A stretch of 33,007 bases of DNA, from the NCBI GenBank assembly GCA_015064665.1, contig SVRU01000024.1, positions 1 to 33,007 of the forward strand. Direction: 5' to 3'. The notes beneath the pieces were generated by a model. That model worked only from the letters and a program-made list of their open reading frames with translations. It was not told where the DNA came from and did not search any database. Numbering within the stretch: the first letter of the stretch is position 1; each line of letters starts with the position of its first letter. This document shows positions 7,390-15,962 of this stretch, in pieces. This DNA is from Oscillospiraceae bacterium. Its GTDB lineage: Bacteria; Bacillota_A; Clostridia; Oscillospirales; CAG-272. The translations under genes were made by a program, and so were the position numbers.

Positions 7390-8472
7390 TTACGTATTTA
7401 TAGCCGTGAATAGCTCATCGTCCATAAATTCGGCTTTTTGTTGTTGGTTCTCACGGACCGTACCGAAATTAAAAATGTTTTGTCCTATTGGAATATGTAT
7501 TTGATCGAATATAAGAGGTTCGTCCGATATATTCAGCGCAGACAATATGATGTCCTTTTTTTCATCTTCAACATCCATAATTTCATCGAAGTTGTGCCTG
7601 TAATATTTTTTTGTATCGTATTGATAAATTACAAGATGATGGTTGAAATCTTTCATCATCCAATTAACAAGCAGGTCAGTCCATGTTTTATCCGATGCTC
7701 CCAATGACCAACCGTAAACGCAAATCACGGAGCTTTCCGAAATTATTTTTTTTGCTTTCGCAACTCTTGATTTATCATATTGGTCGTTAAACAGTGTTTT
7801 TACGAAAGTGCGCTGGCCTCGTCTAGACAGAGTGTATTTCGATGAGGTCAGCTGTTCCAAATTGTCGATGCCCAAAACAACATCCTCATCCAAGGTTCCG
7901 TGAATATGTATCGGTGGGGCTGTTTTTATTTGCTGGTGTTGTTCTTTTAGCTTCAGCACATATTCCAATGAGCTTGTATAGTTGAATGTAATAAAATTGT
8001 AGTTTATGATTTTGTTTTCGATTAAACTTTTAATTTCATTTACTGTATTAGGTATCAGCTTGCTGTAAAAACCGTCTAAAGAATTATTTAATTCCTTTAC
8101 CGTATACCGGGAATTAGAATTTAAGGAAAACAGTTCCTGTGCTTTTAAATCTTCATTCCTCAAATGGTTTACCAAATAAGTTTTGAAATCTCTTACACAT
8201 TCGATAAGGTCATGCTCCGATTGCAGAGCTCCGGCATATTGTGCCATCGCCATTTCGAAATCAGACCATTTGTCATATGGGTCGCGATGCTTCAATTCAT
8301 GCTTGAAGGATTCTATTACCTTTGAATCTGACGGTGTTTTTATATATCCGTCATACATATCGCAATACTTTGTTTTCATACCGAGATTCAAATCGAATCC
8401 ATTTCCGATGATAAACGTGATATTGCATTGTTGAACTGCATTAATATTATCTGCTGATTGAGCTGTTTTCAT
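7390..8472 (-). CDS. AbiH-family abortive-infection protein
   Basis: This 360-aa protein carries the AbiH pattern: GNGFDLNLG at 23-31 followed by MKTKYCDMY, then FNYTSSLE (163-170), HIHG (189-192) and YGWSLGASD (253-261). AbiH proteins abort lactococcal phage infection; their biochemistry is poorly known. Residues 1-270 hold the conserved blocks; the C-terminal 90 are variable. The start at 8472 has AAAGG upstream, and the ATG at 8523 has none. The gene is visibly richer in A+T, with AAA/AAT/TTT codons, than its metabolic neighbours, which suggests acquisition. It stands alone between a LysR regulator and metH, with no integrase, partner toxin or other defence gene nearby. Confidence 0.82.
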   Translation of the reverse strand: MKTAQSADNINAVQQCNITFIIGNGFDLNLGMKTKYCDMYDGYIKTPSDSKVIESFKHELKHRDPYDKWSDFEMAMAQYAGALQSEHDLIECVRDFKTYLVNHLRNEDLKAQELFSLNSNSRYTVKELNNSLDGFYSKLIPNTVNEIKSLIENKIINYNFITFNYTSSLEYVLKLKEQHQQIKTAPPIHIHGTLDEDVVLGIDNLEQLTSSKYTLSRRGQRTFVKTLFNDQYDKSRVAKAKKIISESSVICVYGWSLGASDKTWTDLLVNWMMKDFNHHLVIYQYDTKKYYRHNFDEIMDVEDEKKDIILSALNISDEPLIFDQIHIPIGQNIFNFGTVRENQQQKAEFMDDELFTAINT

Positions 8473-8493
8473 TTTTTGCCTTTCATCAATTGA

Positions 8494-8523
8494 TTTATAC
8501 ATTGACCCTTTTATAACATTCAA
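8494..8523 (-). promoter_or_regulatory. Possible promoter of the AbiH gene
   Basis: On the minus strand TTGAAT (8523-8518), 18 nt, and TATAAA (8499-8494), with the start codon 21 nt further on. No terminator is visible after metH, 74 nt upstream, so read-through from the methionine operon is also possible. Confidence 0.4.
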
Positions 8524-8546
8524 GCGGCTTTACATTCGTAAAAATT

Positions 8547-10943
8547 TTATATATCAATAATGCTTTCAAGGTATCTGACGGCATCCATGGCATCCCGTGC
8601 GTATTTATCCGCACCGATTTTCTTGGCGTAGTCCTCTGTAAGAACCGCGCCGCCGACAAGAATTTTTACGTCGGGAGCGGTATCACGCAAAAGCTTTACC
8701 GTTTTTTCCATAGCGGGAAGCGTTGTTGTCATAAGTGCCGAAAGTCCGACAAATTGAGCATTGTTTTGTATTACCGCGTCGGCAATTAAGTCGGGTTTTA
8801 TGTCTTTGCCGAGGTCAATAACACAAAATCCGTAGTTTTCAAGTATGAGCTTAACTATGTTTTTGCCGATGTCGTGAATATCTCCCTCTACCGTGGCAAT
8901 GACAAATCTGCCTTTTTCACCGTCAGCAGAGCTTTGCATAGAATCTTTTATGACCTCAAATGCCGCTTTTGCCGCCTCCGCGCTCATAAGAAGCTGGGGC
9001 AGATAAACGGTTTTGTTTTCGTAGCCGACTCCGACTCTGTTAAGGGCGGGTATAATTTCGTTTTCTATAACATCAAGGGGGGCGTGTGAAGTTAAAAGCT
9101 CGCGCGCTGACTCTGCTGCCTTGTCCTTAAATCCCTTTTCGATAGCATATGATATGTCTTTTGTCTGTTTTTGCGTATTCTCCGCGCTGCTTTTCTCCAT
9201 AGAGAGCTCTGCAGCTGTGAAAAGAGAGGAATTATTGATATAATCAAGACAGTTTTCGTCAAGTCCCTTTAATGCCTTATAGGTATAGTAGGTTCTCATC
9301 ATATCCGCCGAGTAGGGATTCATTATTGCGGCGGAAAGTCCGTTTTCGAGCGCAAGGGCAAAAAACGTGCCGTTTATCGCATCTCTGTTAGGCAGACCGT
9401 AGGAAACGTTTGAAATTCCGAGAGAGGTGTGACAGCGCATGCCGAATCTTATTTCGCGAAGCGCGCCAAGTGTTGCTATCGCGGCATCAGCTCCCGTGCT
9501 TACCGTCATAACCAGGGTATCAAATATTATATCCTTTTTCTTTATTCCGTATCCCTCTGCTTTTTTAAGGATTTTTTCTGCAATTTTTATTCTGCCTTCG
9601 GCTGTTTTCGGAATACCGTTTTCGTCAAGCGTAAGCGCGATTATCGTGCCTCCGTACTTTTTGACAAGAGGGAAGATTTTTTCCATGCTCTCGGCTTTTC
9701 CGCTGACCGAGTTTATAAGAGCCTTTCCGTTATAGCGGCGAAGCGCGGATTCCATAGCCACGGGGTCAGCCGTGTCAATTTGCAGGGGGAGATTTACAAC
9801 CGCTTGTATCTCGGTGACTGCACGTGTCAGCATCGAGGACTCGTCTATTTCCGGCAGTCCGACGTTTACGTCGAGAATATGGACACCCGCCTCCTCTTGC
9901 TTTACCGCTTCGGATAAAATATAGTCTATATCGCCTGAAACGAGCGCTTCCTTGAATCTTTTTTTGCCCGTCGGGTTGATTCGCTCGCCTATAAGAATTG
10001 GAGATTTTCCAAACTCGACCGCATGGGTGTACGAGGAAACTGCGGTGATTTCCTTCTCAAAAAGCGGCACGGGTGCGAGCTTTTCGGTTTTTTTACATAA
10101 AAGTCTGATGTATTCGGGGGTTGTTCCGCAACAGCCGCCAATAACTCTTACACCCTTTTCGGTAAGAGATGCAACCTCGTCTGCAAATTCCTCCGGAGTT
10201 ATATCAAAGACGGTTTTTCCGTCCTTCTCACGCGGAAGCCCTGCATTCGGCTTCATTACAACCGGAACAGAGGCGTATTTTAAAAGCCTTTCGGCAACCT
10301 CGCGAAGCTCCTTAGGTCCGAGAGAGCAGTTTGCGCCTATTGCATCGGCACCCATTCCCTCAAGCAAAAGCGACATCGCCTCGGGGGAGGCTCCCGTTAT
10401 CAGCTTGCAGTCAGCACCGTAAGCATTGGTTACGATAACCGGCAAGGACGTGCTTTCCTTTACGGCGAGCAGTGCCGCCTTCGTTTCATAGCTATCGTTC
10501 ATCGTTTCTATGATTACAAGGTCTGCGCCGTATTTTTCCGCAAGAGAAGCCACCCTTGAGAAAAGCTTTACTGCGTCCTCAAAATCAAGGTCGCCGAGAG
10601 GACGAAGCAGCTTTCCTGACGGACCTATGTCAAAGGCAATGAATTTTTCTTTTTCGTTTTTTGTCTTTTCCTTTGCCGCCCTTGCGTTCTTCATTGCGGC
10701 TTCGGCTATTTTCTCAAGCTCCGCATCCGAGAATTTAAAGGAGTTGAGACCAAATGTATTCGTGGATACAACGTTGCTTCCCGCATCGTAATACGCCGTA
10801 TGAATTCCTTCTATTATCTCGGGGTGCGAAAGATTCCACAGCTCAGGATACTCACCCGGTATAAGTCCGCGCTCCTGTAGAAGAGTGCCCATTCCGCCGT
10901 CAAGATAAACTATATTGTTTTTTAAAAAATCTCTGAAATTCAT
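8547..10943 (-). CDS. metH: Cobalamin-dependent methionine synthase, lacking the activation domain
   Basis: MetH transfers a methyl group from 5-methyl-THF through cobalamin to homocysteine. Domains in order: homocysteine-binding barrel (about 1-290) with zinc ligands Cys206 (GANCSLGP) and Cys271-Cys272 (GGCCGTT); pterin-binding barrel (about 310-570; IGERINPTGKKRF and DVNVGLP); helical cap (about 590-670); and B12 domain with DIHDIG (688-693), where His690 is the lower cobalt ligand. At 798 aa it lacks the C-terminal AdoMet-binding reactivation domain of the roughly 1,200-aa enterobacterial enzyme. That domain is a separate gene directly upstream, overlapping by 4 nt. Confidence 0.96.
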   Translation of the reverse strand: MNFRDFLKNNIVYLDGGMGTLLQERGLIPGEYPELWNLSHPEIIEGIHTAYYDAGSNVVSTNTFGLNSFKFSDAELEKIAEAAMKNARAAKEKTKNEKEKFIAFDIGPSGKLLRPLGDLDFEDAVKLFSRVASLAEKYGADLVIIETMNDSYETKAALLAVKESTSLPVIVTNAYGADCKLITGASPEAMSLLLEGMGADAIGANCSLGPKELREVAERLLKYASVPVVMKPNAGLPREKDGKTVFDITPEEFADEVASLTEKGVRVIGGCCGTTPEYIRLLCKKTEKLAPVPLFEKEITAVSSYTHAVEFGKSPILIGERINPTGKKRFKEALVSGDIDYILSEAVKQEEAGVHILDVNVGLPEIDESSMLTRAVTEIQAVVNLPLQIDTADPVAMESALRRYNGKALINSVSGKAESMEKIFPLVKKYGGTIIALTLDENGIPKTAEGRIKIAEKILKKAEGYGIKKKDIIFDTLVMTVSTGADAAIATLGALREIRFGMRCHTSLGISNVSYGLPNRDAINGTFFALALENGLSAAIMNPYSADMMRTYYTYKALKGLDENCLDYINNSSLFTAAELSMEKSSAENTQKQTKDISYAIEKGFKDKAAESARELLTSHAPLDVIENEIIPALNRVGVGYENKTVYLPQLLMSAEAAKAAFEVIKDSMQSSADGEKGRFVIATVEGDIHDIGKNIVKLILENYGFCVIDLGKDIKPDLIADAVIQNNAQFVGLSALMTTTLPAMEKTVKLLRDTAPDVKILVGGAVLTEDYAKKIGADKYARDAMDAVRYLESIIDI

Positions 10944-11530
10944 TTTTCAATTCCTACGATAGCCGTCACCGATTTTGAGGGTGACATCAGCATACTTTCA
11001 TTAAGAGAAATTCCTATTTTCCGCGAAGCGTCAAGCAGATTCAAAACGTCCTTTTGAACGCATAGCGGCAAATCGCCGTATCCCGGACTGAATCTCGGGC
11101 GCAGCTTTGCTTTCAGCTGCGTCTGCATATCCTCGCAAAAAGCGTCGCAAAGAGCCTCGATTCTTTCCGCGCCGACAGCGTTCAGCATAAATGCGCGCGA
11201 GGGTGAGAGACGAGAGTATTTTGCGATAAGCCTGTCAAGTCCTATACCGACGGTTGCGGCAAACACAATCGCCCCGTGACATCCCTCAAGATTTTTTGAA
11301 AGGCTCTTTGATTTTAGGTTTAAAAAGCCGAAATCGCAGATATCTCCGTTTGTCGACAGGTCAAATTTCGCATAGCATACGCCGTACGTAAGCGCGGCGC
11401 GCGCCTCTGCGAGCGCGGAATTTAAAAGATTAAGCGTTTCTGCGTCAGCCTTGCCGACTTTTGCGTAGCGAAGTATTTCCTTTTCGGAAATCGCCATCTC
11501 GGCATAGCTCTTTACCGTCGGCACGCTCAT
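10940..11530 (-). CDS. Stand-alone methionine synthase reactivation domain protein
   Basis: This 196-aa protein matches the AdoMet-binding activation domain of MetH. It has RPRFSPGYGDLPL at about 143-155 (the RxxxGY-type loop that binds AdoMet) and MSPSKSVTAIVG near the C terminus. It should restore oxidised cob(II)alamin MetH by reductive methylation. It overlaps metF at its start and metH at its end by 4 nt each (ATGA junctions), so three coupled genes make one functional unit. Split forms are known in Clostridia and related bacteria. The reductase partner is not in this window. Confidence 0.9.
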   Translation of the reverse strand: MSVPTVKSYAEMAISEKEILRYAKVGKADAETLNLLNSALAEARAALTYGVCYAKFDLSTNGDICDFGFLNLKSKSLSKNLEGCHGAIVFAATVGIGLDRLIAKYSRLSPSRAFMLNAVGAERIEALCDAFCEDMQTQLKAKLRPRFSPGYGDLPLCVQKDVLNLLDASRKIGISLNESMLMSPSKSVTAIVGIEK

Positions 11531-12405
11531 TTTCCGAGAATGTCCGAAAGGTTGGACTGAATTTTAGCGGCAATATCGGGCTTGTTCATCGAATAAACGT
11601 GAACGTTCGTGATATTGTTCGCGTAAAGGTCTATTATCTGGTCGGTCGCGTAGGCAATGCCTGCTTGCTTCATAGCATCGGGGGCGGAGCCGAACCTGTC
11701 AACCAGGCTCACGAATCTTCTCGGCATAAACGAGCCTGACAGCTTTATGGCGCGCTCTATCTGATTTGCATTCGTTATCGGCATAATGCCGGGAATGACG
11801 GGCACGGTGATTCCCGCCTCGCGTATTTTGTAAAGAAAGTTGTAGAGAAGATTGTTATCAAAAAACATCTGCGTCGTTAAAAAATCACAGCCCGCGTCAA
11901 CCTTTTCTTTAAGTCTTTTGATATCCTCTTTCTGATTTGTGCTTTCGGGGTGCACCTCGGGATAGCATGCTCCTCCGATGCAAAAATCGGGGTTTGAGGC
12001 TTTAAGCTCGCGTACGAGGTCTATTGCGTGAGTGTAATCCCAGCCCGACCTATCCTCGTTTTCCATTTCTACGGGAATATCGCCGCGAAGAGCCATAACG
12101 TTTTCGATTCCCGCGTCCTTGATTGCTTTTATTTTTTTGCTGACGGTTTCCTTGGTGGAGGAAACGCAGGTCAGATGGGCAAGCGTGGGAACACCGTAAA
12201 GCTCCTTTATATTTTTCGCAATATCAAGAGTGTATTTGCTTGTTCCGCCGCCCGCTCCGTATGTAACGCTCATAAACGACGGACAAAGCTTCGCTATTTC
12301 CTCGGTTGCTCGCTTTACGCTTTCAAATACAGTTTCGGTCTTTGGAGGGAAAACCTCAAACGAGAGGGAAGGCGAGTTTTTTGCCAGTAAATCCTTAATT
12401 TTCAT
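11527..12405 (-). CDS. metF: 5,10-methylenetetrahydrofolate reductase
   Basis: The 292-aa TIM-barrel flavoprotein reduces methylene-THF to methyl-THF, the methyl donor for MetH. Family features are LSFEVFPPKTE with Glu17 (equivalent to the catalytic Glu28 of E. coli MetF), FMSVTYGAGG, LAHLTC, NVMALRGD and FLTTQMFFDN. The ATG at 12405 has GGGGTGAAG upstream. The frame stays open for another 192 codons, but that stretch is antisense to the polymerase gene and crosses both promoters. It is first in the metF/activation/metH operon. Confidence 0.95.
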   Translation of the reverse strand: MKIKDLLAKNSPSLSFEVFPPKTETVFESVKRATEEIAKLCPSFMSVTYGAGGGTSKYTLDIAKNIKELYGVPTLAHLTCVSSTKETVSKKIKAIKDAGIENVMALRGDIPVEMENEDRSGWDYTHAIDLVRELKASNPDFCIGGACYPEVHPESTNQKEDIKRLKEKVDAGCDFLTTQMFFDNNLLYNFLYKIREAGITVPVIPGIMPITNANQIERAIKLSGSFMPRRFVSLVDRFGSAPDAMKQAGIAYATDQIIDLYANNITNVHVYSMNKPDIAAKIQSNLSDILGK

Positions 12406-12438
12406 ATACTTCACCCCATCGGGTATTTTTTTTACTAT

Positions 12439-12467
12439 ATTATACAACTTTAAAGTGATAAAATCAA
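12439..12467 (-). promoter_or_regulatory. Promoter of the metF operon
   Basis: On the minus strand TTGATT (12467-12462), 17 nt, and TATAAT (12444-12439). The leader would be only about 27 nt, which leaves no room for a SAM or cobalamin riboswitch. Confidence 0.8.
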
Positions 12468-12507
12468 TAGAAAAGCAAAAAATGAAAGCATAATGAGTAA
12501 TTAATTG

Positions 12508-12536
12508 TTGAAAAGGCGTGTGCGTTTTGATATAAT
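12508..12536 (+). promoter_or_regulatory. Promoter of the Y-family polymerase gene
   Basis: TTGAAA (12508-12513), 17 nt, and TATAAT (12531-12536). No LexA box of the GAAC-N4-GTTY type is visible in or around it, so SOS control is not evident. Confidence 0.78.
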
Positions 12537-12573
12537 ATTTACGTAAGATTCTTTTTAATGGGAGGGGATAGCC

Positions 12574-14097
12574 GTGCAGGAAAAAACTTATATAGCAATT
12601 GACCTTAAATCCTTTTACGCATCGGTTGAGTGTATATCGCGCGGTCTTGACCCTATGACGACAAATCTCGTCGTTGCCGACAGAAGCAGAACTGAAAAGA
12701 CTATTTGCCTTGCGGTATCTCCTGCGCTCAAAAAACACGGTATTCCCGGCAGGGCGCGGCTTTTTGAAGTAGTGCAAAGGGTCAAGGAAGAAAACGTGAA
12801 AAGGAGAAGGGCGTTCGGAAAAGCTCTTTGCGGCGCATCCTTTGATGCAAGACAGCTCGAAGCCGAACCATCTCTTGAAATCGACTATATCGCTGCGCCG
12901 CCGAGAATGGCGCTCTATATGAAATACAGCACCGAGATATATCGGATATATCTGAAATATATAGCTCCCGAGGATATCCACGTTTACTCGATAGACGAGG
13001 TTTTTATAGATGCCACGCCGTATTTGAGGATGCTTCGGATAAGCGGCCGCAGATTTGCCGAAATTATTATAAAGGACGTATTAAAAAACACGGGTATCAC
13101 GGCAACGGCAGGCATCGGAACAAATTTATATCTTGCCAAGGTTGCAATGGATATTATGGCAAAACGCGCCCCTGCGGACGAGGACGGAGTAAGAATTGCA
13201 GAGCTTGACGAGATGAGCTACCGCCGCGAGCTTTGGTCGCATAGACCGCTGACGGATTTCTGGCGTGTCGGACGCGGATACGAGCGCACCTTGACGGCTA
13301 ATCGGCTTTATACTATGGGAGATATTGCAAGATGCTCTCTGGGGGAAGAAAATTCATATTACAACGAGGAGCTGTTATACAGACTTTTCGGAGTAAACGC
13401 TGAGCTTCTTATCGATCACGCGTGGGGATACGAGCCTTGCATGATGTCGGATATAAAGGCGTATAAGCCGGAGGCGGAAAGCATTGGCACGGGGCAGGTA
13501 TTGCATTGTCCGTACGATGCGGAAAAGGCAAAGCTCATCGTCAGAGAGATGACCGACCTTCTCTCACTTGACCTTGTCGAGAAGGGACTTGTCACAGATC
13601 AGCTCGTTCTTACCGTAGGTTACGATATAGAGAATCTGACAAATGAAAAAATCAGCGTCGAATATATTGGCGAGATAACGACCGACTATTACGGCAGACG
13701 TGTGCCAAAGCATGCGCACGGAACTCAGAATATTGGAAAGCATACCTCGTCATCAAGGCTTTTGGTTAAGGCTATGACCGAGCTTTACGACAGAATAGTT
13801 GACCCAAGGCTTCTCATCCGCAGAATAAATATTACGGCTAACAGGGTGGTAAGCGAGGCGGAGCTGTCAAAAAGCAGAAAGGGCGCGGAGCAGATAAGCA
13901 TTTTTGACGATATTGGCGCCCTTGTTGCCGAAAGGGAAGAGGAGGAGCTTGCCTTGAAAAGAGAAAAGAAAATGCAGAATGCGATAATAAGCATTAAGAA
14001 AAAGTACGGAAAAAACGCCATTCTGAAGGGCATGAACTTTGAAGAGGGCGCGACAACGATAGACAGAAACTCTCAGATTGGAGGGCATAAGGCGTAG
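12574..14097 (+). CDS. Y-family DNA polymerase (UvrX/UmuC-like)
   Basis: This 507-aa translesion polymerase starts with GTG after GGGAGGGG. The palm carries catalytic Asp10 in YIAIDLKSFYASVE and Asp141-Glu142 in YSIDEVFID. TATAGIGTNLYLAKVAMD is the finger/thumb transition typical of the family, and a little-finger domain follows (about 290-430). It is longer than DinB (about 350-400 aa) and belongs to the Firmicute UvrX/YqjW group, which sits next to a YolD-like gene, as here. It bypasses DNA lesions with low fidelity. An acidic and basic C-terminal tail (REEEELALKREKK) probably contacts the sliding clamp or partners (inference). Confidence 0.92.
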   Translation: MQEKTYIAIDLKSFYASVECISRGLDPMTTNLVVADRSRTEKTICLAVSPALKKHGIPGRARLFEVVQRVKEENVKRRRAFGKALCGASFDARQLEAEPSLEIDYIAAPPRMALYMKYSTEIYRIYLKYIAPEDIHVYSIDEVFIDATPYLRMLRISGRRFAEIIIKDVLKNTGITATAGIGTNLYLAKVAMDIMAKRAPADEDGVRIAELDEMSYRRELWSHRPLTDFWRVGRGYERTLTANRLYTMGDIARCSLGEENSYYNEELLYRLFGVNAELLIDHAWGYEPCMMSDIKAYKPEAESIGTGQVLHCPYDAEKAKLIVREMTDLLSLDLVEKGLVTDQLVLTVGYDIENLTNEKISVEYIGEITTDYYGRRVPKHAHGTQNIGKHTSSSRLLVKAMTELYDRIVDPRLLIRRINITANRVVSEAELSKSRKGAEQISIFDDIGALVAEREEEELALKREKKMQNAIISIKKKYGKNAILKGMNFEEGATTIDRNSQIGGHKA

Positions 14098-14098
14098 A

Positions 14099-14512
14099 AT
14101 GAACGGCAATTACGACGACATAATCAACCTTGAGCATCCAACGCCGAAAAGGCATCCGAGAATGAAGCGTTCGGACAGGGCGGCTCAGTTTTCGCCATTT
14201 GCGGCTCTCACCGGATATGAGGATGCCGTCACCGAGGCGGCAAGGACGACCGAGAAGAGAATAGAGCTTTCCGAGGAAGAGAAAATAATACTTAACGAAA
14301 AGCTTGTTTTTATAATGGAAAATAAAAATGCATCTCCGATTGTCACAATAAGGTATTTTGTGCCCGATAAGCTGAAGGACGGCGGAGAATATCTTACGGT
14401 AACAGACAGCATCTCCGATATAGACGGATATAGGCGCTTAGTTAAAATGCTTGGCGGCATGGAAATTCCCATTGATGAAATTACGGAAATTGACGGAGTT
14501 TTGTTTGGTTGA
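14099..14512 (+). CDS. YolD-like protein
   Basis: This 137-aa protein begins 1 nt after the polymerase stop. The segment RMKRSDRAAQFSPFAALTGY followed by a glutamate-rich helix is the hallmark of the YolD-like family in Clostridia. A beta-rich C-terminal part follows (ITVRYF-like strands, and YLTVTDSISDIDGYRRLV). A TTG at 14078 is an alternative start; I prefer ATG 14099, which has GGAGGG 13 nt upstream. YolD proteins are encoded with UvrX-type polymerases, and their molecular role is not established. Co-translation suggests a polymerase accessory or regulator. Confidence 0.85.
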   Translation: MNGNYDDIINLEHPTPKRHPRMKRSDRAAQFSPFAALTGYEDAVTEAARTTEKRIELSEEEKIILNEKLVFIMENKNASPIVTIRYFVPDKLKDGGEYLTVTDSISDIDGYRRLVKMLGGMEIPIDEITEIDGVLFG

Positions 14513-14536
14513 GGGAAGAAGAATTTTTAAAAAATC

Positions 14537-14565
14537 TTGCTTTCAAATACAAAATAGTGTATAAT
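14537..14565 (+). promoter_or_regulatory. Promoter of the phosphatase fusion gene
   Basis: TTGCTT (14537-14542), 17 nt, and TATAAT (14560-14565), giving a leader of about 100 nt before the ATG at 14672. Confidence 0.7.
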
Positions 14566-14671
14566 TTAGTTGTTTGTATTAACCGCACAAAAATAAAGCG
14601 CAAATTATATTTAATTGACACGCTATGGCACTAATATGAAAGACTGCGTGTATGAAGAAAGGTTGAAGTAA

Positions 14672-15871
14672 ATGAAGGTTTACGTTACAAGGCACGGTCA
14701 GGTAGCAACGGACGCGGAATATTTTGGCGACGTAGCTTATCCTAAAGGAGATATGCCGTTATCCGCGCTCGGACGCGAGCAGGCAAGGCTGCTTGGCGAA
14801 AGACTCAAAAAGGAAGGCTTTAGCGGAAAGATTTTTGTATCTCCTTTTTTAAGAACCATGGAAACTGCCGAGATTATAGCAGAGCAAACGGACTCGTATA
14901 TATATCCGACATCGGCTCTTCATGAAATATTCAGAAGCGATGATTCAGCGGCAAAATTCCGCGGCTCGGATATAGATAAGCTTCGCGAGCTGTTTCCGAG
15001 GGTTGCGCGTGATGCCGAGCTTGCGTTTCCGTGGTGGGCAAAACGCGCTGAAAACAGCGAGGACGTCCGTTACAGAGTTGCTATCGGTTTGCAAGGCATA
15101 ATGAAAGAAGAAGACGACGTTCTTGTCGTCGGTCACGGCGCATCGGTCGGAGCCGTTATGAATTATCTTATTGGCTTTGACGATAGAAAGCCCTTCTTTA
15201 ACTGCTCATATTCTGTTTTTGATTCTCAAACAAAGACGTGCACGAAGAATTGCGCAAGGCATCTGCCGTATGAAATGATGACGTATAATAGCAGATATGC
15301 AAAGGATGCCGAGTATGAAATAGATATTCCCGAGCAACTTTTTGACGAGGATGAAAAAAAGATTCTTCACGTGGGCGACACCTTTACCAATACTTATCCG
15401 TGGTATCGCTCTCTCATAAAAAAACTGAAGCCAGATATAATAATTCACACGGGTGACACTGCTGATGAATTAAAGGTAAGCCGTGATTTTGATGCGCACT
15501 CAACCTATCTTGACAGGGTAAAGCTGCTTTTTGAAATTTTTCGCGAGTCGGGAGCCGAGGTGTATTGGACACGCGGAAATAACGATTTAGAGGAGCAGGT
15601 TAAGAAAATTGCGCCTTTCATAAAGGTCGTTGAGCCTGGCAGTATTTTAAATATCGAGGGCAAAAGGATAGGCGTTGCCCATGAAAAACAGCATTTGCCC
15701 GAGGGAGCTGACGTATATCTTTACGGTCACAGTACAAGATACGAAATATGGAGCAACGAAAGAAATACCGATGAGAGCGACGTCTGGTATCTTAACGCGA
15801 TGTGGGCAGCTTCGGTGCTTATATTACCAAAGCGTAAGCTTTACAGCATAGATGTTCCAAAGCTTAAATAA
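14672..15871 (+). CDS. Fusion of histidine phosphatase and metallophosphoesterase-like domain
   Basis: The N-terminal half (1-185) is a histidine phosphatase: YVTRHGQ with phospho-acceptor His8, SPFLRTMETA with Arg61, and VVGHGAS with His155, all intact. The second half (about 228-399) follows the calcineurin-like phosphoesterase order ILHVGDTF (Asp236), HTGD (Asp262), RGNND (304-305), GVAHEK (His337) and YGHSTR (His353). Motif 1 has Phe where the family has His (DxH), and motif 5 is GHST rather than GHTH, so two metal-site residues are altered. It most resembles YfcE/MJ0936-type phosphodiesterases. Both domains are cytosolic. It has its own promoter and terminator. Substrates are unknown; a two-step dephosphorylation of one metabolite is possible. 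Confidence 0.85.
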   Translation: MKVYVTRHGQVATDAEYFGDVAYPKGDMPLSALGREQARLLGERLKKEGFSGKIFVSPFLRTMETAEIIAEQTDSYIYPTSALHEIFRSDDSAAKFRGSDIDKLRELFPRVARDAELAFPWWAKRAENSEDVRYRVAIGLQGIMKEEDDVLVVGHGASVGAVMNYLIGFDDRKPFFNCSYSVFDSQTKTCTKNCARHLPYEMMTYNSRYAKDAEYEIDIPEQLFDEDEKKILHVGDTFTNTYPWYRSLIKKLKPDIIIHTGDTADELKVSRDFDAHSTYLDRVKLLFEIFRESGAEVYWTRGNNDLEEQVKKIAPFIKVVEPGSILNIEGKRIGVAHEKQHLPEGADVYLYGHSTRYEIWSNERNTDESDVWYLNAMWAASVLILPKRKLYSIDVPKLK

Positions 15872-15875
15872 ATAA

Positions 15876-15924
15876 AAAAGAGGGATATGCATTACGCCGT
15901 GGGGCGCATGCATATCCCTCTTTT
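15876..15924. terminator. Strong bidirectional terminator
   Basis: AAAAGAGGGATATGCAT (15876-15892) and ATGCATATCCCTCTTTT (15908-15924) form a perfect 17-bp stem around a 15-nt loop. It ends the fusion gene on plus and the convergent glycosidase-like gene on minus. Confidence 0.92.
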
Positions 15925-15962
15925 GCCGTCCTGGACTTTAATTCGGATATATTGACCGCTGC

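Noticed and set aside
7390..8523. Prophage or multi-gene defence island
   Set aside because: Only one AbiH-type gene is present; no integrase, structural gene, restriction system or attachment repeats are visible.
9429..10422. Long plus-strand frames inside metH
   Set aside because: They mirror the coding sequence of a well-conserved enzyme and have no start signals or plausible composition.
12406..12438. SAM or cobalamin riboswitch before metF
   Set aside because: The predicted leader is under 30 nt, too short for either aptamer.
12406..12981. N-terminal extension of MetF to 484 residues
   Set aside because: The extension is antisense to the polymerase gene, crosses two promoters and has no family similarity; MetF is complete from 12405.
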